NCBI RefSeq assembly: GCF_002256775.1
Contig: NZ_NCII01000067.1
Location: forward strand, 1 to 34,458
Length of the DNA: 34,458 bases
Source: Novosphingobium sp. 17-62-19
Lineage (GTDB): Bacteria; Pseudomonadota; Alphaproteobacteria; Sphingomonadales; Sphingomonadaceae
Direction: 5' to 3'
The position numbers were made by a program, and so were the translations under genes. A model generated the notes under the pieces. The model saw only the letters and a program-made list of their open reading frames with translations. It had not been told where the DNA came from and made no database searches. Positions 25,721 through 34,458 of this stretch are shown here, one piece after another; positions within the stretch are counted from its first letter, which is position 1, and each line of letters begins with the position of its first letter.

Positions 25721-25865
25721 GCCCGCAACCGATAGAGGATGCCGTAGCGGAACCCCGGCGGTGGGCCAGTTCCGCACCCGTGAGCCTCTTTCCCTTTACG
25801 TAAACTTCCACTAGCCTGCTTTCGAGAGTCGAAGCAACGCCCGGTCAAAGCGGGCAAGCAAGGCC

Positions 25866-25923
25866 AGAGAACCTTGGGAGAGAGAACCTTGGAAAGACAA
25901 GTTGCGCACCACGTGCACGTGGT
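25866..25923 (+). promoter_or_regulatory. Tandem repeat and 16-bp palindrome before the acyl-CoA operon
   Basis: The 12-mer agagaaccttgg occurs twice, 15 bases apart (25866-25877, 25881-25892). Fifteen bases on is a perfect 16-bp palindrome, accacgtgcacgtggt (25908-25923), ending six bases before the ATG of the first operon gene. The palindrome is long and symmetrical enough to be a TetR- or other dimeric-repressor operator; in RNA it would also cover the space where a ribosome binding site should be, and no good Shine-Dalgarno is seen there. Confidence 0.6.
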
Positions 25924-25929
25924 AGCTGC

Positions 25930-26730
25930 ATGAGCGAGGCAGGCGTTTCCGCCCCAGCCATCGGCGCGATTGCCCAAGGGATGGCATCTGCCCCCGACGG
26001 CACTTTCTGCCTGCGCGGCGTGGACGGCTGGCTGCAAGGGCGCACCATGTATGGCGGCGCTTCCTCGTTCCTCGCCTATGCCGCAGCGCGCAAAGTGCGG
26101 CCTGATCTTCCGCCGTTGCGCGCTGCGCAAGTGGGCTTCATCGCCCCGGTCGGTGCCGATCTCGATATCAGCGCCACCATGCTGCGCGAAGGCAAGAACG
26201 TGGCCCAGTTGCAGACCGACCTGCACAGTGGCGGCGCGCTGGCCCATCGCGCCACGTGGATTTTCGGCGCAGCGCATCCATCGAACGGCACCGTGCCCGC
26301 ACCGCAGGCTGAAAACTTCCTGCCCTATGCCGACATGGACGTGATCGCCCCGCCTGCCGGAATGCACTTCATCAGCAACTTCGAACTGCGCCGGGGCGAG
26401 GCGAAGGACGACATACGCCCCGGCGTGGTGCGCCGCTGGGTGCGCCTGAAAGACCGCAGTGGGCTTGATCCCATCAGCGAACTGGTGCTGATCGGCGATA
26501 CGCTGCCTCCCGGCTCGATCCGCGCGATGGAGCGCCAAGGCCCGCTCAGTTCGATCAACTGGTCGTTCACGCTGTTGGGCGATGCGCCGCAGACCCGCGA
26601 TGGCTGGTGGCTGCTGGAAACGGCATCGAACCATCTGGCCGAAGGCTTCAGCAGCGAAACACTGCGCATGTGGAACGCCGATGGCGTGCAGGTCATGCAC
26701 GGCCTGCAAAGCGTTGCGATCTTCGGATAA
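25930..26730 (+). CDS. Acyl-CoA thioesterase, TesB-like double-hotdog
   Basis: A 266-residue protein resembling thioesterase family proteins of the TesB/4HBT_3 type: N-terminal hotdog with LQGRTMYGGASSFLAYAAARK (YGG substrate loop), ...ISATMLREGKNVAQLQTDL..., and C-terminal hotdog with LPPGSIRAMERQGPLSSINWSF and WLLETASNHLAEGFSSETLRMW. It is expected to hydrolyse acyl-CoA to free acid and CoA. The acyl specificity is unknown. First gene of a five-gene operon; the next gene starts 14 bases after its stop. No strong ribosome binding site, but a palindrome abuts the start. Confidence 0.85.
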   Translation: MSEAGVSAPAIGAIAQGMASAPDGTFCLRGVDGWLQGRTMYGGASSFLAYAAARKVRPDLPPLRAAQVGFIAPVGADLDISATMLREGKNVAQLQTDLHSGGALAHRATWIFGAAHPSNGTVPAPQAENFLPYADMDVIAPPAGMHFISNFELRRGEAKDDIRPGVVRRWVRLKDRSGLDPISELVLIGDTLPPGSIRAMERQGPLSSINWSFTLLGDAPQTRDGWWLLETASNHLAEGFSSETLRMWNADGVQVMHGLQSVAIFG

Positions 26731-26744
26731 GGACAGGCAAACCG

Positions 26745-27977
26745 ATGCAACTTTCAGACGCAAAATCGCTGGGCTTCGAGGCGGACCGCCTTGCCCGGAT
26801 CGGCGCATTTCTTGACGAGACATACATCGCCAACGGCCGTCTGCCAGGCCTCGATGTGCTGGTCGCCCGCGATGGTGAGCCGGTCTATCGTCACACCAGT
26901 GGCAAGGCCCGCGCTGATGGCACGCCGATGGCGGTCGATACGCTCTGCCGCATCGCATCGATGACCAAGCCGCTTACCTCGGTCGCCTTCATGATGCTGG
27001 TGGAAGAAGGCAAGATCGCGCTCGACGATCCGGTAACGAAAGTGATCCCTGAATTTGCGAGCCTTGGCGTCTATGCTGGCGGCGGCGGAGAGCAGGGCTT
27101 CTTTCCGGCAAGGCCCGCCCCGGCGATGCGCATGGTGGACCTCATCACGCACCAGTCTGGCCTCACCTACGGCATCCAGAACCGCACCAACGTGGACGCA
27201 GCTTACCGCAAGGGGCGGCTTGACGGCCATGCCAGCCTGCCCGGCAACGATCACTTCATCGAACATCTGGCCAAGCTGCCACTGGAATTCGCCCCCGGCG
27301 AGGCATGGAACTATTCGGTCGGCACCGATGTGCTGGGCGTGATCGTTGCGCGGCTTTCGGGCATGAGCCTGGGCGAATTCTTCGCCACGCGCATCTTCGC
27401 GCCGCTCGGCATGGTCGACACCGGCTTCCACTGCCCAGACAACAAGGCACACCGCCTTGCCGATGCCTTTGCCTACCAGCAGGGCGGCGCGCCGTTGCTG
27501 TTCGATCCCGCCGAGAAATCTGGCACCCGCCGCGTGCCACAGTTCGAAAGCGGCGGCGGCGGCCTGCTGTCCACCACGGCGGACTACCACCGCTTCTGCC
27601 GGATGCTGGTGAATGGCGGCGCAGCCGATGGCACCCGCCTGCTCAGCCCCAAGACCCTGCAACTGATGACGGCCAATCACCTGCCCGGCGGCGCGGATCT
27701 CACGCAAGTTTCGCGCGCCTTGTTCAGCGAGGCCTACAACGCAGGCGCGGGCTTCGGCCTCGGCTTTGGCGTTACCATCGATCCGGCGCGCGCGCTGGTG
27801 CCCGGCTCGGCAGGCGAATTCTACTGGGGCGGCATATTCTCGACCGCGTTTTTCGTGGACCCTGTCGAAAAGATCCATGCGGTCTTCATGACGCAGCTTT
27901 ACCCCTCTTTCATCTACCCCATCCGGCGTCAGTTGAAGACGCTGATCTACAGCGCGCTGGCAGAAAGCCGCGCCTGA
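26745..27977 (+). CDS. Serine hydrolase, class C beta-lactamase fold (family VIII esterase-like)
   Basis: A 410-residue protein with the Ser-x-x-Lys nucleophile S72-M-T-K75, tyrosine of the second motif at Tyr190 (WNYSVG) and a C-terminal WGG (FYWGGIFSTAFF), the usual elements of family VIII esterases and EstB-type enzymes. No signal peptide is seen, so it is cytoplasmic and not a secreted beta-lactamase. It would cleave an ester, lactone or amide; such enzymes include oligomer and lipid esterases, so substrate is open. Ribosome binding site aaggacagg precedes 26745; an in-frame extension upstream lies in the previous gene. Second gene of the acyl-CoA operon. Confidence 0.88.
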   Translation: MQLSDAKSLGFEADRLARIGAFLDETYIANGRLPGLDVLVARDGEPVYRHTSGKARADGTPMAVDTLCRIASMTKPLTSVAFMMLVEEGKIALDDPVTKVIPEFASLGVYAGGGGEQGFFPARPAPAMRMVDLITHQSGLTYGIQNRTNVDAAYRKGRLDGHASLPGNDHFIEHLAKLPLEFAPGEAWNYSVGTDVLGVIVARLSGMSLGEFFATRIFAPLGMVDTGFHCPDNKAHRLADAFAYQQGGAPLLFDPAEKSGTRRVPQFESGGGGLLSTTADYHRFCRMLVNGGAADGTRLLSPKTLQLMTANHLPGGADLTQVSRALFSEAYNAGAGFGLGFGVTIDPARALVPGSAGEFYWGGIFSTAFFVDPVEKIHAVFMTQLYPSFIYPIRRQLKTLIYSALAESRA

Positions 27978-27998
27978 CCAACATTCGAGGAGAGAACC

Positions 27999-29255
27999 AT
28001 GTCTGACCCCATCAATGGCGCCAAGGAGCACATCGACGCTGCCCGCAAGCTGGCCGCAACGATCGATGACATTCCCGCCGACACCCAGCTTCTGCCCATC
28101 GCCCGCGTCGGCGTGATCGGGGCAGGCACAATGGGTGGCGGGATCACGATGAACTTCCTGACCGCCGGCATCCCCGTGACCATCGTGGAAATGACGCAGG
28201 AAGCGCTCGATCGCGGCGTCGCCACGATGGGCAAGAACTACGAAAACACCGTCAAGCGCGGCAAGATGGACGCCGCCGACGCGCAAGCCGCAATGGCGCG
28301 CCTCACGCCGACGTTGGATTTCAACGCGCTGGCCGAAGCCGATCTGGTGATCGAGGCCGTCTATGAAAGCATGGACGTGAAGAAGGACGTCTTCGGCAGG
28401 CTCGACAAAGTGGCCAAGCCCGGCGCGATCCTCGCCAGCAACACCAGCTATCTCGACATCGACGAGATCGCCAGCGTCACTTCCCGCCCGGAATCGGTGC
28501 TGGGGATGCACTTCTTCTCACCCGCTAATGTGATGAAGCTGCTTGAAGTTGTGCGCGGCAAGGCCACGGGCAAGGCGCAACTCGCCACCGTGATGGCGCT
28601 TTCAGTGAAGATCGGCAAAGTCCCGGTCGTCTCGGGCGTGTGCCACGGCTTCATCGGCAACCGGATGCTCAGCCCACGCCAAGCGCAGGCCCACGCCCTG
28701 ATCATGGAAGGCGCGAATTACTGGGATGTGGACGAGGCGCTGCTTGAGTTCGGCTTCCCGATGGGTCCGTGGCAGATGGCCGACCTCGCGGGCCTCGACA
28801 TCGGCTGGCACCGCGATCCTGCCCGGATCGAATCCGTGCGAGATGCGCTGTGCGCCAAGGGCCGCTGGGGCCAGAAGACCAAAAAGGGCTTCTACGATTA
28901 CGACGACAATCGCCAGCGCACCCCGTCTGACGAAGTGAAGGCGGTGATCGCAGAGTTCGCCGCCAAGGAAGGCAAGCCGCAGCGCGCCATCGACAAGGAC
29001 GAGATCCGCGAACGCCTGCTCTTTCCGATGATCAGCGAAGGCGCGCTGATCCTTGATGAAGGCATTTCGCAGCGGGCGAGCGACATCGATACCGTCTGGC
29101 TCAACGGCTATGGCTGGCCCGCGTGGACCGGTGGGCCAATGTTCTGGGCGGATCACATCGGCCTCGCCACCGTCGTCGCTGGCCTGAAGAAGCACGGCCT
29201 CCCGGTTGCCCCGCTGCTGGAACGCAAGGCTGCTGCGGGCGAAACCTTCAACTGA
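27999..29255 (+). CDS. 3-hydroxyacyl-CoA dehydrogenase (no hydratase domain)
   Basis: A 418-residue NAD-dependent dehydrogenase of beta-oxidation. NAD motif [11 protein letters not shown] at 38-48, catalytic His171 ([17 protein letters not shown]) with Glu183, substrate-binding FIGNRML, then a second 3HCDH C-terminal domain ([46 protein letters not shown]). This is the C-terminal two-thirds of a FadB-like multifunctional protein, with the N-terminal crotonase (enoyl-CoA hydratase) domain missing and a short helical lead (residues 1-33) similar to the FadB linker. The start at 27999 has a strong gaggagag ribosome binding site. Confidence 0.93.
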   Translation: MSDPINGAKEHIDAARKLAATIDDIPADTQLLPIARVGVIGAGTMGGGITMNFLTAGIPVTIVEMTQEALDRGVATMGKNYENTVKRGKMDAADAQAAMARLTPTLDFNALAEADLVIEAVYESMDVKKDVFGRLDKVAKPGAILASNTSYLDIDEIASVTSRPESVLGMHFFSPANVMKLLEVVRGKATGKAQLATVMALSVKIGKVPVVSGVCHGFIGNRMLSPRQAQAHALIMEGANYWDVDEALLEFGFPMGPWQMADLAGLDIGWHRDPARIESVRDALCAKGRWGQKTKKGFYDYDDNRQRTPSDEVKAVIAEFAAKEGKPQRAIDKDEIRERLLFPMISEGALILDEGISQRASDIDTVWLNGYGWPAWTGGPMFWADHIGLATVVAGLKKHGLPVAPLLERKAAAGETFN

Positions 29256-29269
29256 TCGGGAGCGCGGCG

Positions 29270-30865
29270 ATGCGGATCGAGGCTATCGTCGAAAGCGAAT
29301 TCACGCCGCTCAGCACCATCCTGCGCGCCCACGCTGCAAGGCGGGGCGATGCGGTGGCGCTGGCGGACGAGAACCGCTCCATTGGCTGGGCGGAAATGGA
29401 CACTCTGCTCGATCGCATCGCCACGGCCCTCCAGCGTGAGGGCGTCGCAAAAGACGAACCCGTCGCCATCGCCGCGATGAACTCCGTGGCAACGGGCCTC
29501 GCGTTTCTTGGCGCAATCCGGGCGGGCGCGGTGGCCGCCCCCCTCACCTCCACCGCCACGCCCGAAACCATCGCGGCCATGCTCAAGGACAGCGGCAGCC
29601 GGGTGCTGCTGCTAGACAAGGACATTGCCGAGAAGCTCGCCGGGTTGGCCCTGCCTGCAAACGTCAAGCGCATCGCGCTGGACGATAGCGACGCGGGCGA
29701 GGCGTTCAGCACATGGATGGCCCCCGCAGGCGCAAAGCCGGAAGAGCGCCCCGCCGCGCCTGCCGACCCGTTCAACATCATCTACTCCTCAGGCACCACC
29801 GGCGCGCCCAAGGGCATCGTGCAAAGCCACAAGATGCGCCACGAATATGCCCGCCGCACCATTCCGGGCGGCTATGGCGATGATACGGCGGTGATCTGCT
29901 CCACCCCGCTCTATTCCAACACCACGCTGGTCAGTTTCCTCCCCGCGATGACCGCTGGCGGCAAAGTGGTGCTGATGCGCAAATTCGATGCGCGCACGTT
30001 CCTTGAACTCAGCCAGCGCGAGCGGGTGACGCACGCCATGCTGGTGCCGGTGCAATACCGCCGGATCATGGAATTGCCCGATTTCGACAGCTTCGACCTG
30101 TCATCCTACAAGCTCAAGTCCTGCACCTCCGCCCCCTTCCCCGCCTGGCTCAAGGCCGATGTGCTGAAGCGCTGGCCCGGAGGCCTCACCGATGGCTACG
30201 GCATGACCGAGGGTGGAGCGACCGCAGTCCTGCTCGCCCACCTCTACCCCGACAAGCTGCATACCGTGGGCCAGCCCTCGCCCGGCCATATCATCAAGAT
30301 CATCGACGAGGACGGCAACGAACTGCCGCAAGGCGAAGTGGGCGAAATCGTGGGCCATTCGCCGATCATGATGAACGGCTATCACGGCAAACCGGCGCAG
30401 ACCCGCGAGGTCGAATGGCATGATGCTGAAGGCCGCCGCTACATCCGTCACGGCGACGTGGGCAAGTTCGACGAGGACGGCTTCCTGATCCTGATGGACC
30501 GCGCCAAGGACATGATCATCTCGGGCGGGTTCAACATCTACCCCAGCGACCTTGAAGCCGAACTGACCCGCCAGAGCGCGGTGAAGGACGCAGCCGTGGT
30601 TGGCGTGCCTTCGGATGCCTGGGGTGAGACGCCGCTCGCCGTCGTGGTGCTGGCCGACCCGTCCGCCGACCCGCAAGCTATCCTCGCCGAAGCCAACAGC
30701 CGCCTTGGCAAGACTCAGCGCATTTCCGCCATCGAAGTGGTGGACGAATTGCCGCGCAGCCCCATCGGCAAGGTTCTGAAGCGTGAGCTTCGCGACAAAT
30801 TCGGCGGCAACCCCATTCTCGCCGCCACATCCCTTGAAAAAACGACAAATCCAGCAGGAGCATGA
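29270..30865 (+). CDS. Acyl-CoA synthetase (ANL superfamily)
   Basis: A 531-residue adenylate-forming ligase making acyl-CoA from acid, ATP and CoA. A3 motif [11 protein letters not shown] at 172-182; A5 motif [10 protein letters not shown]7/A8 [18 protein letters not shown] and [17 protein letters not shown]-terminal catalytic Lys in [13 protein letters not shown]. It resembles long- and medium-chain or aromatic/alicyclic acid ligases; no residue reveals chain length. Start chosen at 29270 with gggagcg in front, 14 bases after the dehydrogenase stop; an upstream in-frame extension overlaps that gene. Its TGA overlaps the thiolase region (ATGA). Confidence 0.92.
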   Translation: MRIEAIVESEFTPLSTILRAHAARRGDAVALADENRSIGWAEMDTLLDRIATALQREGVAKDEPVAIAAMNSVATGLAFLGAIRAGAVAAPLTSTATPETIAAMLKDSGSRVLLLDKDIAEKLAGLALPANVKRIALDDSDAGEAFSTWMAPAGAKPEERPAAPADPFNIIYSSGTTGAPKGIVQSHKMRHEYARRTIPGGYGDDTAVICSTPLYSNTTLVSFLPAMTAGGKVVLMRKFDARTFLELSQRERVTHAMLVPVQYRRIMELPDFDSFDLSSYKLKSCTSAPFPAWLKADVLKRWPGGLTDGYGMTEGGATAVLLAHLYPDKLHTVGQPSPGHIIKIIDEDGNELPQGEVGEIVGHSPIMMNGYHGKPAQTREVEWHDAEGRRYIRHGDVGKFDEDGFLILMDRAKDMIISGGFNIYPSDLEAELTRQSAVKDAAVVGVPSDAWGETPLAVVVLADPSADPQAILAEANSRLGKTQRISAIEVVDELPRSPIGKVLKRELRDKFGGNPILAATSLEKTTNPAGA

Positions 30866-30867
30866 CC

Positions 30868-32043
30868 ATGCGTGACGCCGTAATCGTATCCGCCGCCCGC
30901 ACGCCCATCGGGCGCGCCTACAAGGGCGCTTTCAACGCAACGCCGGGCGCCACGCTCGGCGCCTTGTCGCTCGAAGCCGCCGTCGCCCGCGCCGGGATCG
31001 ATCCCGCCGAAGTGGACGACGTGCTGTGGGGCAGCGCGCTGCAACAGGGCGCACAGGCGGGCAACATCGCGCGGCAGGTAGCCCTGCGCGCGGGCCTGCC
31101 CGTCACCACCTCAGGCATGAGCATGGACCGCCAGTGCTCGTCCGGCCTGATGACCATCGCCACTGCCGCCAAGCAGGTGGTGATGGACCGTATGGACGTG
31201 GTGGCCGCAGGCGGTCAGGAATCGATCAGCCTCGTCCAGACCAAGGACATGCGCATGGCCCCGGACAAGAGCCTGATGGCGATGCACAAGGCCGTCTACA
31301 TGCCGATGCTGCAAACGGCTGAAATCGTCGGCCAGCGCTATGGCATCAGCCGCGAGGCTTGCGACGAATATGCCCTGCAATCGCAGCAGCGCACCGCCGC
31401 CGCGCAGGCTGCGGGCAAGTTCGATGACGAGATCGTCGCTACCGACAGTTCAATGGGTGTCCAGAACAAGGAAACCGGCGAGATCACCTTCACCGACGTC
31501 CATCTGACCAAGGACGAAGGCAACCGCCCCTCGACCACGCTGGAAAATCTCCAAGCGCTCAAGCCCGTGATCGAAGGCGGCATCGTCACCGCCGGCAACG
31601 CCAGCCAGCTTTCCGATGGTTCAGCCGCCGTGATCGTGATGGAAGCCGCCCTCGCCGCGCAAAAGGGCCTCACCCCACTTGGCCGCTATGTCGGCATGGC
31701 GGTTGCAGGCACCGAGCCTGACGAAATGGGCATCGGCCCTGTCTTCGCGATCCCCAAGCTGCTCCAGCGCTTCGGCCTGAAGATGGACGACATCGGGCTG
31801 TGGGAACTGAACGAGGCCTTCGCCGTGCAGGTGCTCTACTGCCGTGACAAGCTGGGCATCCCGAACGACCTGCTCAACGTCAACGGCGGCGCCATTTCCA
31901 TCGGCCACCCCTATGGCATGACCGGCGCCCGCGCCACGATGCACGCGCTGATCGAAGGCAAGCGCCGGGGTGCCAAGCACGTGGTCGTCACCATGTGCGT
32001 CGGCGGCGGCATGGGCGCTGCCGGGCTGTTCGAGGTTCTTTGA
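30868..32043 (+). CDS. Acetyl-CoA acyltransferase (thiolase)
   Basis: A 391-residue thiolase, cleaving 3-ketoacyl-CoA with CoA to acetyl-CoA and a shortened acyl-CoA, or the reverse. Acyl-accepting Cys90 ([12 protein letters not shown]), His347 ([10 protein letters not shown]) and the proton-shuttling Cys377 ([11 protein letters not shown]) are all in place. The N terminus [20 protein letters not shown] is typical. An ATG at 30862 overlaps the previous stop; the one at 30868 has better spacing from the ggag site and matches family N termini. Last gene of the operon; a hairpin repeat follows. Confidence 0.94.
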   Translation: MRDAVIVSAARTPIGRAYKGAFNATPGATLGALSLEAAVARAGIDPAEVDDVLWGSALQQGAQAGNIARQVALRAGLPVTTSGMSMDRQCSSGLMTIATAAKQVVMDRMDVVAAGGQESISLVQTKDMRMAPDKSLMAMHKAVYMPMLQTAEIVGQRYGISREACDEYALQSQQRTAAAQAAGKFDDEIVATDSSMGVQNKETGEITFTDVHLTKDEGNRPSTTLENLQALKPVIEGGIVTAGNASQLSDGSAAVIVMEAALAAQKGLTPLGRYVGMAVAGTEPDEMGIGPVFAIPKLLQRFGLKMDDIGLWELNEAFAVQVLYCRDKLGIPNDLLNVNGGAISIGHPYGMTGARATMHALIEGKRRGAKHVVVTMCVGGGMGAAGLFEVL

Positions 32044-32058
32044 GCCGATAGGTAGGAG

Positions 32059-32104
32059 GCCCACCCCCAACCCCTCCCGCAGGCGGGAGGGGCCGGGGGT
32101 GGGC
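32059..32104. repeat. GC-rich palindrome after the thiolase gene
   Basis: 22-base arms (32059-32080 and 32083-32104) pair with two mismatches around two bases. It begins 15 bases after the thiolase stop. It looks like a dispersed sphingomonad palindrome reused as transcript end; no T-run. Nothing else is apparent up to the next gene. Confidence 0.8.
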
Positions 32105-32257
32105 TTCAACGGTTCACCGACAGCACAAATGTGGCGTACTATGATCTGGTCGAACAACTTTTTGTGAGGGGCTGCTTTCTGGATTTTTGAGCTAAAAGCT
32201 GCCGTTCCGGTTACGACGCCATTGCGGAAACTTAGAGGATTGGCCAACCTACAGAGC

Positions 32258-32527
32258 ATGACCCTAGAAGAAGCCAATCAAACGCTGCGTTCAGGTGACG
32301 GTGACATCAGACCTATCATCGATTGGCTGCACGATGAAGATGCCACGGTGCTCCTCCCGCTACTACTTGATGCAGAGACCCGCACTTCTGTGCTCTACAT
32401 CCTCTCGGAACTCCCCGCCCGTCGCATACCCGCGCCCCTTCGAGCAGCGATCAGGGAGATGATGCCCGGTCTTGATGGACCGGAACGTTTGTGGGCTGAA
32501 GAAGTGCTGAGCGATTTTTGCGAGTAA
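32258..32527 (+). CDS. Small hypothetical protein
   Basis: An 89-residue frame (from the ATG at 32258; a TTG at 32222 would give 101) starting MTLEEANQTLRSGDGDIRPI and ending WAEEVLSDFCE. It is acidic, likely all helical, with no signal or membrane segment. The mix of residues reads like a real protein, but I recognise no family; some immunity or repeat-helix proteins look similar. It has lower GC than its neighbours and lies alone between two repeats. No good ribosome binding site is visible. Could be a recent acquisition or not expressed. Confidence 0.45.
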   Translation: MTLEEANQTLRSGDGDIRPIIDWLHDEDATVLLPLLLDAETRTSVLYILSELPARRIPAPLRAAIREMMPGLDGPERLWAEEVLSDFCE

Positions 32528-32591
32528 GGTCAGCGTCCGCTCCCCACCCCAATCAGCCCCTCAACCGAAAACTAAAATCCCCAAAACCCGC

Positions 32592-32697
32592 CGTCACCCC
32601 GGGCTTGACCCGGGGTCCCGCTTTTCTTCCTAGCCATCAGCGGGATCGTCACCCTTGCGCGAAGGGAGCGGGACCCCGGGTCAAGCCCGGGGTGACG
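32592..32697. repeat. Palindromic repeat with perfect 30-bp arms
   Basis: Arms 32592-32621 and 32668-32697 are perfect reverse complements over all 30 bases, with a 46-base spacer. The arm core (gtcaccccgggcttgaccc) is a familiar dispersed repeat of sphingomonads and other Alphaproteobacteria. It lies 39 bases downstream of the parC stop codon, between parC and the hypothetical gene. Confidence 0.9.
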
Positions 32698-32736
32698 AGG
32701 TGTGGTGGTTCGGCGCGAACAAGAAGCCCAGCAACC

Positions 32737-34458
32737 TCAGAACTTGTTATCCCGCGGAAACCCGTTCGGCGGCAGCCTGCCCGCAGCGCCGCGCGCCACC
32801 TTCCACGGCAGCAGGTCCTTCTCCATGCGCGTGCGCCCGGAATCGCCGCCCATCGCCCATGACAGCCCGTCTTCCAGCCGCAGCGTGATGACATCGGCCA
32901 TGTCGCCGTCCTTGTAGCGTTGCAGCGTCACGCCCTGCCCCTTGGCGAGGATCGGCACTTCGGACAGGGCAAAGATCACCAGCTTGCGGTTCTCGCCGAT
33001 CACGGCCACGTGATCGTGCTCGGCCGCAATCTCGCGCACGGCGGCCAGCTTCACGCCGGGCTTGGTCGAAACCACGCCGCGCCCCTTGCGCGTTTCGGCC
33101 AGCAGTTCGTCCATCTCTGCGGCAAAGCCGCGTCCGGTGTTGGCCGCCAGCAGCAGTTGCCCCTTGGGTTTGTAGACCACCACGCTGACGATCTGCGCAT
33201 CGGAATCAATATCCACCATCGTCCTGATCGGTTCACCAAAGCCGCGCGCGCCGGGCAGCTTGTCGGCCCCCAGCGTGTAGAACCGCCCGTTGTCCACCGC
33301 CACCAGCACCTTGTCGGTGGTCTGGCAATGGAACGCAAAGGCCGGGCCATCGCCTTCCTTGAACTTGAAATCGCCATCGAGAGCCAGATGCCCCTTGGCC
33401 GCCCTGATCCAGCCGCGCCCTGAAAGGATCACCGTCACCGGCTCCTTTTCGATCATCGCGTCCATGTTGAACTCGCGCGTCGGCGCGGCTTCGGCAATCG
33501 TCGTGCGCCGACGACCCAGCACAGTATCCTCGGCATAGTCCTTGCGCAGCGCGTTCAGATCGCGCTTCAACCGGCGCAGTTCCATTTCCTCCAGCTTGCG
33601 CAAAGACCGCAGCCGCATGTTGAGGATCGCTTCGGCCTGCCGGTCAGTCAGCTCGAACTCGGCCATCATCACCGGCTTCGGCTCATCCTCGGTGCGGATG
33701 ATTTCGATGATCCGGTCAAGGTTGAGGTAGGCGATGATATAGCCGCCCAGCAGCTCCAGCCGGTTCGCGATCTTGTCCAGCCGGTGCTGCGAACGGCGCA
33801 GCAGGATGTCAATCTGGCTGATCACCCATTCCTGCAACACCAGCTTCAGCCCCAGCACGCCCGGCGTCCGCCGCGAATCCAGCACGTTGAGGTTCAGGCC
33901 GAACCGCGTTTCCAGATCGGTCAGCCGGTAGAGCGATTCCTTCAACAGGTCCGGGTCGACATTGCGGCTCTTGGGCACCAGCACCAGCCGGATCTGCTCG
34001 TCGCTTTCGTCACGAATGTCTTCAAGGATCGGCAGCTTCTTGTCGGCAATGAGCTGGGCGATCTGCTCGATCAGCTTGCCCTTCTGCACCATGTAGGGGA
34101 TTTCGGACACGACCAGCTGCCACTGCCCGGCACCCAGCTTTTCAACGCCGGTCTGCTCCCAGTTGCCAGCCTCGTCCCGGCCCGTGGAGAAACGCCCCCG
34201 CACCCGGATCGCCCCGCGCCCGGTTTCATAGGCGTTGGAAATCGCCGCCGGGCTTTCCACCACGATGCCGCCGGTTGGCAGATCAGGACCGTGGAACACT
34301 TCCATCAGCGCGCTGTGCTCGACATGCGGATTGTCGATCAGCAGGAGCGTGGCGTCGATGATCTCGGCCACATTGTGGCTCGGGATATTGGTCGCCATGC
34401 CCACTGCGATTCCGCTGGAACCATTGGCCAGCAGGTTGGGGAACAGGCCCGGAAAGAT
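32737..34458 (-). CDS. parC: DNA topoisomerase IV subunit A (N-terminal part outside window)
   Basis: The visible 573 residues start inside the breakage-reunion domain (FPNLLANGSSGIAVGMATN-like, then HNVAEIID), downstream of the catalytic tyrosine, and run to the end. They include the tower and coiled-coil parts (GYIIAYLNLDRIIEIIRTEDEPK, AILNMRLRSLRKLEEMEL) and a short C-terminal beta-pinwheel (SGRGWIRAAKGH, GRFYTLGADKLPGARGFGEP). The tail after the pinwheel is short, with no GyrA-box series or long acidic tail, so this is ParC rather than GyrA. ParC with ParE decatenates daughter chromosomes. The coding frame is open to position 34458, so the gene start is not here. Confidence 0.93.
   Translation of the reverse strand: MFPGLFPNLLANGSSGIAVGMATNIPSHNVAEIIDATLLLIDNPHVEHSALMEVFHGPDLPTGGIVVESPAAISNAYETGRGAIRVRGRFSTGRDEAGNWEQTGVEKLGAGQWQLVVSEIPYMVQKGKLIEQIAQLIADKKLPILEDIRDESDEQIRLVLVPKSRNVDPDLLKESLYRLTDLETRFGLNLNVLDSRRTPGVLGLKLVLQEWVISQIDILLRRSQHRLDKIANRLELLGGYIIAYLNLDRIIEIIRTEDEPKPVMMAEFELTDRQAEAILNMRLRSLRKLEEMELRRLKRDLNALRKDYAEDTVLGRRRTTIAEAAPTREFNMDAMIEKEPVTVILSGRGWIRAAKGHLALDGDFKFKEGDGPAFAFHCQTTDKVLVAVDNGRFYTLGADKLPGARGFGEPIRTMVDIDSDAQIVSVVVYKPKGQLLLAANTGRGFAAEMDELLAETRKGRGVVSTKPGVKLAAVREIAAEHDHVAVIGENRKLVIFALSEVPILAKGQGVTLQRYKDGDMADVITLRLEDGLSWAMGGDSGRTRMEKDLLPWKVARGAAGRLPPNGFPRDNKF

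Noticed and set aside
25564-26958. 464-codon minus-strand frame over the MFS end and thioesterase
   Set aside because: It crosses a strong terminator and a control region; a shadow of GC-rich coding DNA.
26754-28511. 585-codon minus-strand frame across the serine hydrolase and dehydrogenase genes
   Set aside because: It spans two real genes and their junction on the other strand and shows no protein-like motifs.

Overview
The window looks like a chromosomal segment of a GC-rich alphaproteobacterium of the order Sphingomonadales, most like Novosphingobium or a close relative. That placement rests on remembered family resemblance and codon use. It is supported by a tmRNA-like locus in the circularly permuted order known from Alphaproteobacteria, and by several intergenic palindromic repeats of the kind scattered through sphingomonad genomes. 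No rRNA, ordinary tRNA, CRISPR array, transposase or prophage gene was found.

Layout. 1-5.1 kb: trmL (3' end cut by the window edge), a membrane GGDEF protein whose catalytic half-domain is missing, glmS, and, divergently, an intact membrane diguanylate cyclase. 5.2-7.6 kb: a DUF3597 protein, an orphan ribbon-helix-helix antitoxin-like gene, and a two-gene restriction-modification unit (MT-A70 methylase plus BglII/BstYI-like nuclease) with lower GC than its surroundings. 7.6-13.2 kb: glmU, divergent gph-rsmA, a DoxX protein whose ribosome binding site sits in a perfect hairpin, and glcB (malate synthase G). 13.5-17.4 kb: a tightly coupled M20 hydrolase-astA-astB unit for arginine succinyltransferase catabolism, then a small membrane protein. 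17.4-18.3 kb: a palindromic repeat, the permuted tmRNA-like locus without a recognisable tag frame, and mscL. 18.4-21.1 kb: lemA, two TPM-domain genes and a NUDIX hydrolase, nearly all overlapping. 21.3-25.6 kb: an SDR oxidoreductase, class III alcohol dehydrogenase (frmA), a LysR regulator and an FGHS-family sugar MFS transporter. 25.9-32.0 kb: a five-gene acyl-CoA operon (TesB-like thioesterase, class C beta-lactamase-fold hydrolase, 3-hydroxyacyl-CoA dehydrogenase, acyl-CoA synthetase, thiolase), preceded by a tandem repeat and a perfect 16-bp palindrome. 32.0-34.5 kb: repeats, a small hypothetical gene and the C-terminal part of parC.

How the genes fit together. GlmS and GlmU both act in UDP-GlcNAc synthesis but lie in separate units. 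AstA and AstB are consecutive steps, and the M20 enzyme is a candidate for the final desuccinylation. The acyl-CoA operon has synthetase, dehydrogenase and thiolase but no acyl-CoA dehydrogenase or enoyl-CoA hydratase, so its natural substrate may already be a 3-hydroxy acid or its ester. The points most worth a second look are the tmRNA-like locus, the gutted GGDEF gene, the RBS-sequestering hairpin, the M20-ast coupling and the control region of the acyl-CoA operon.
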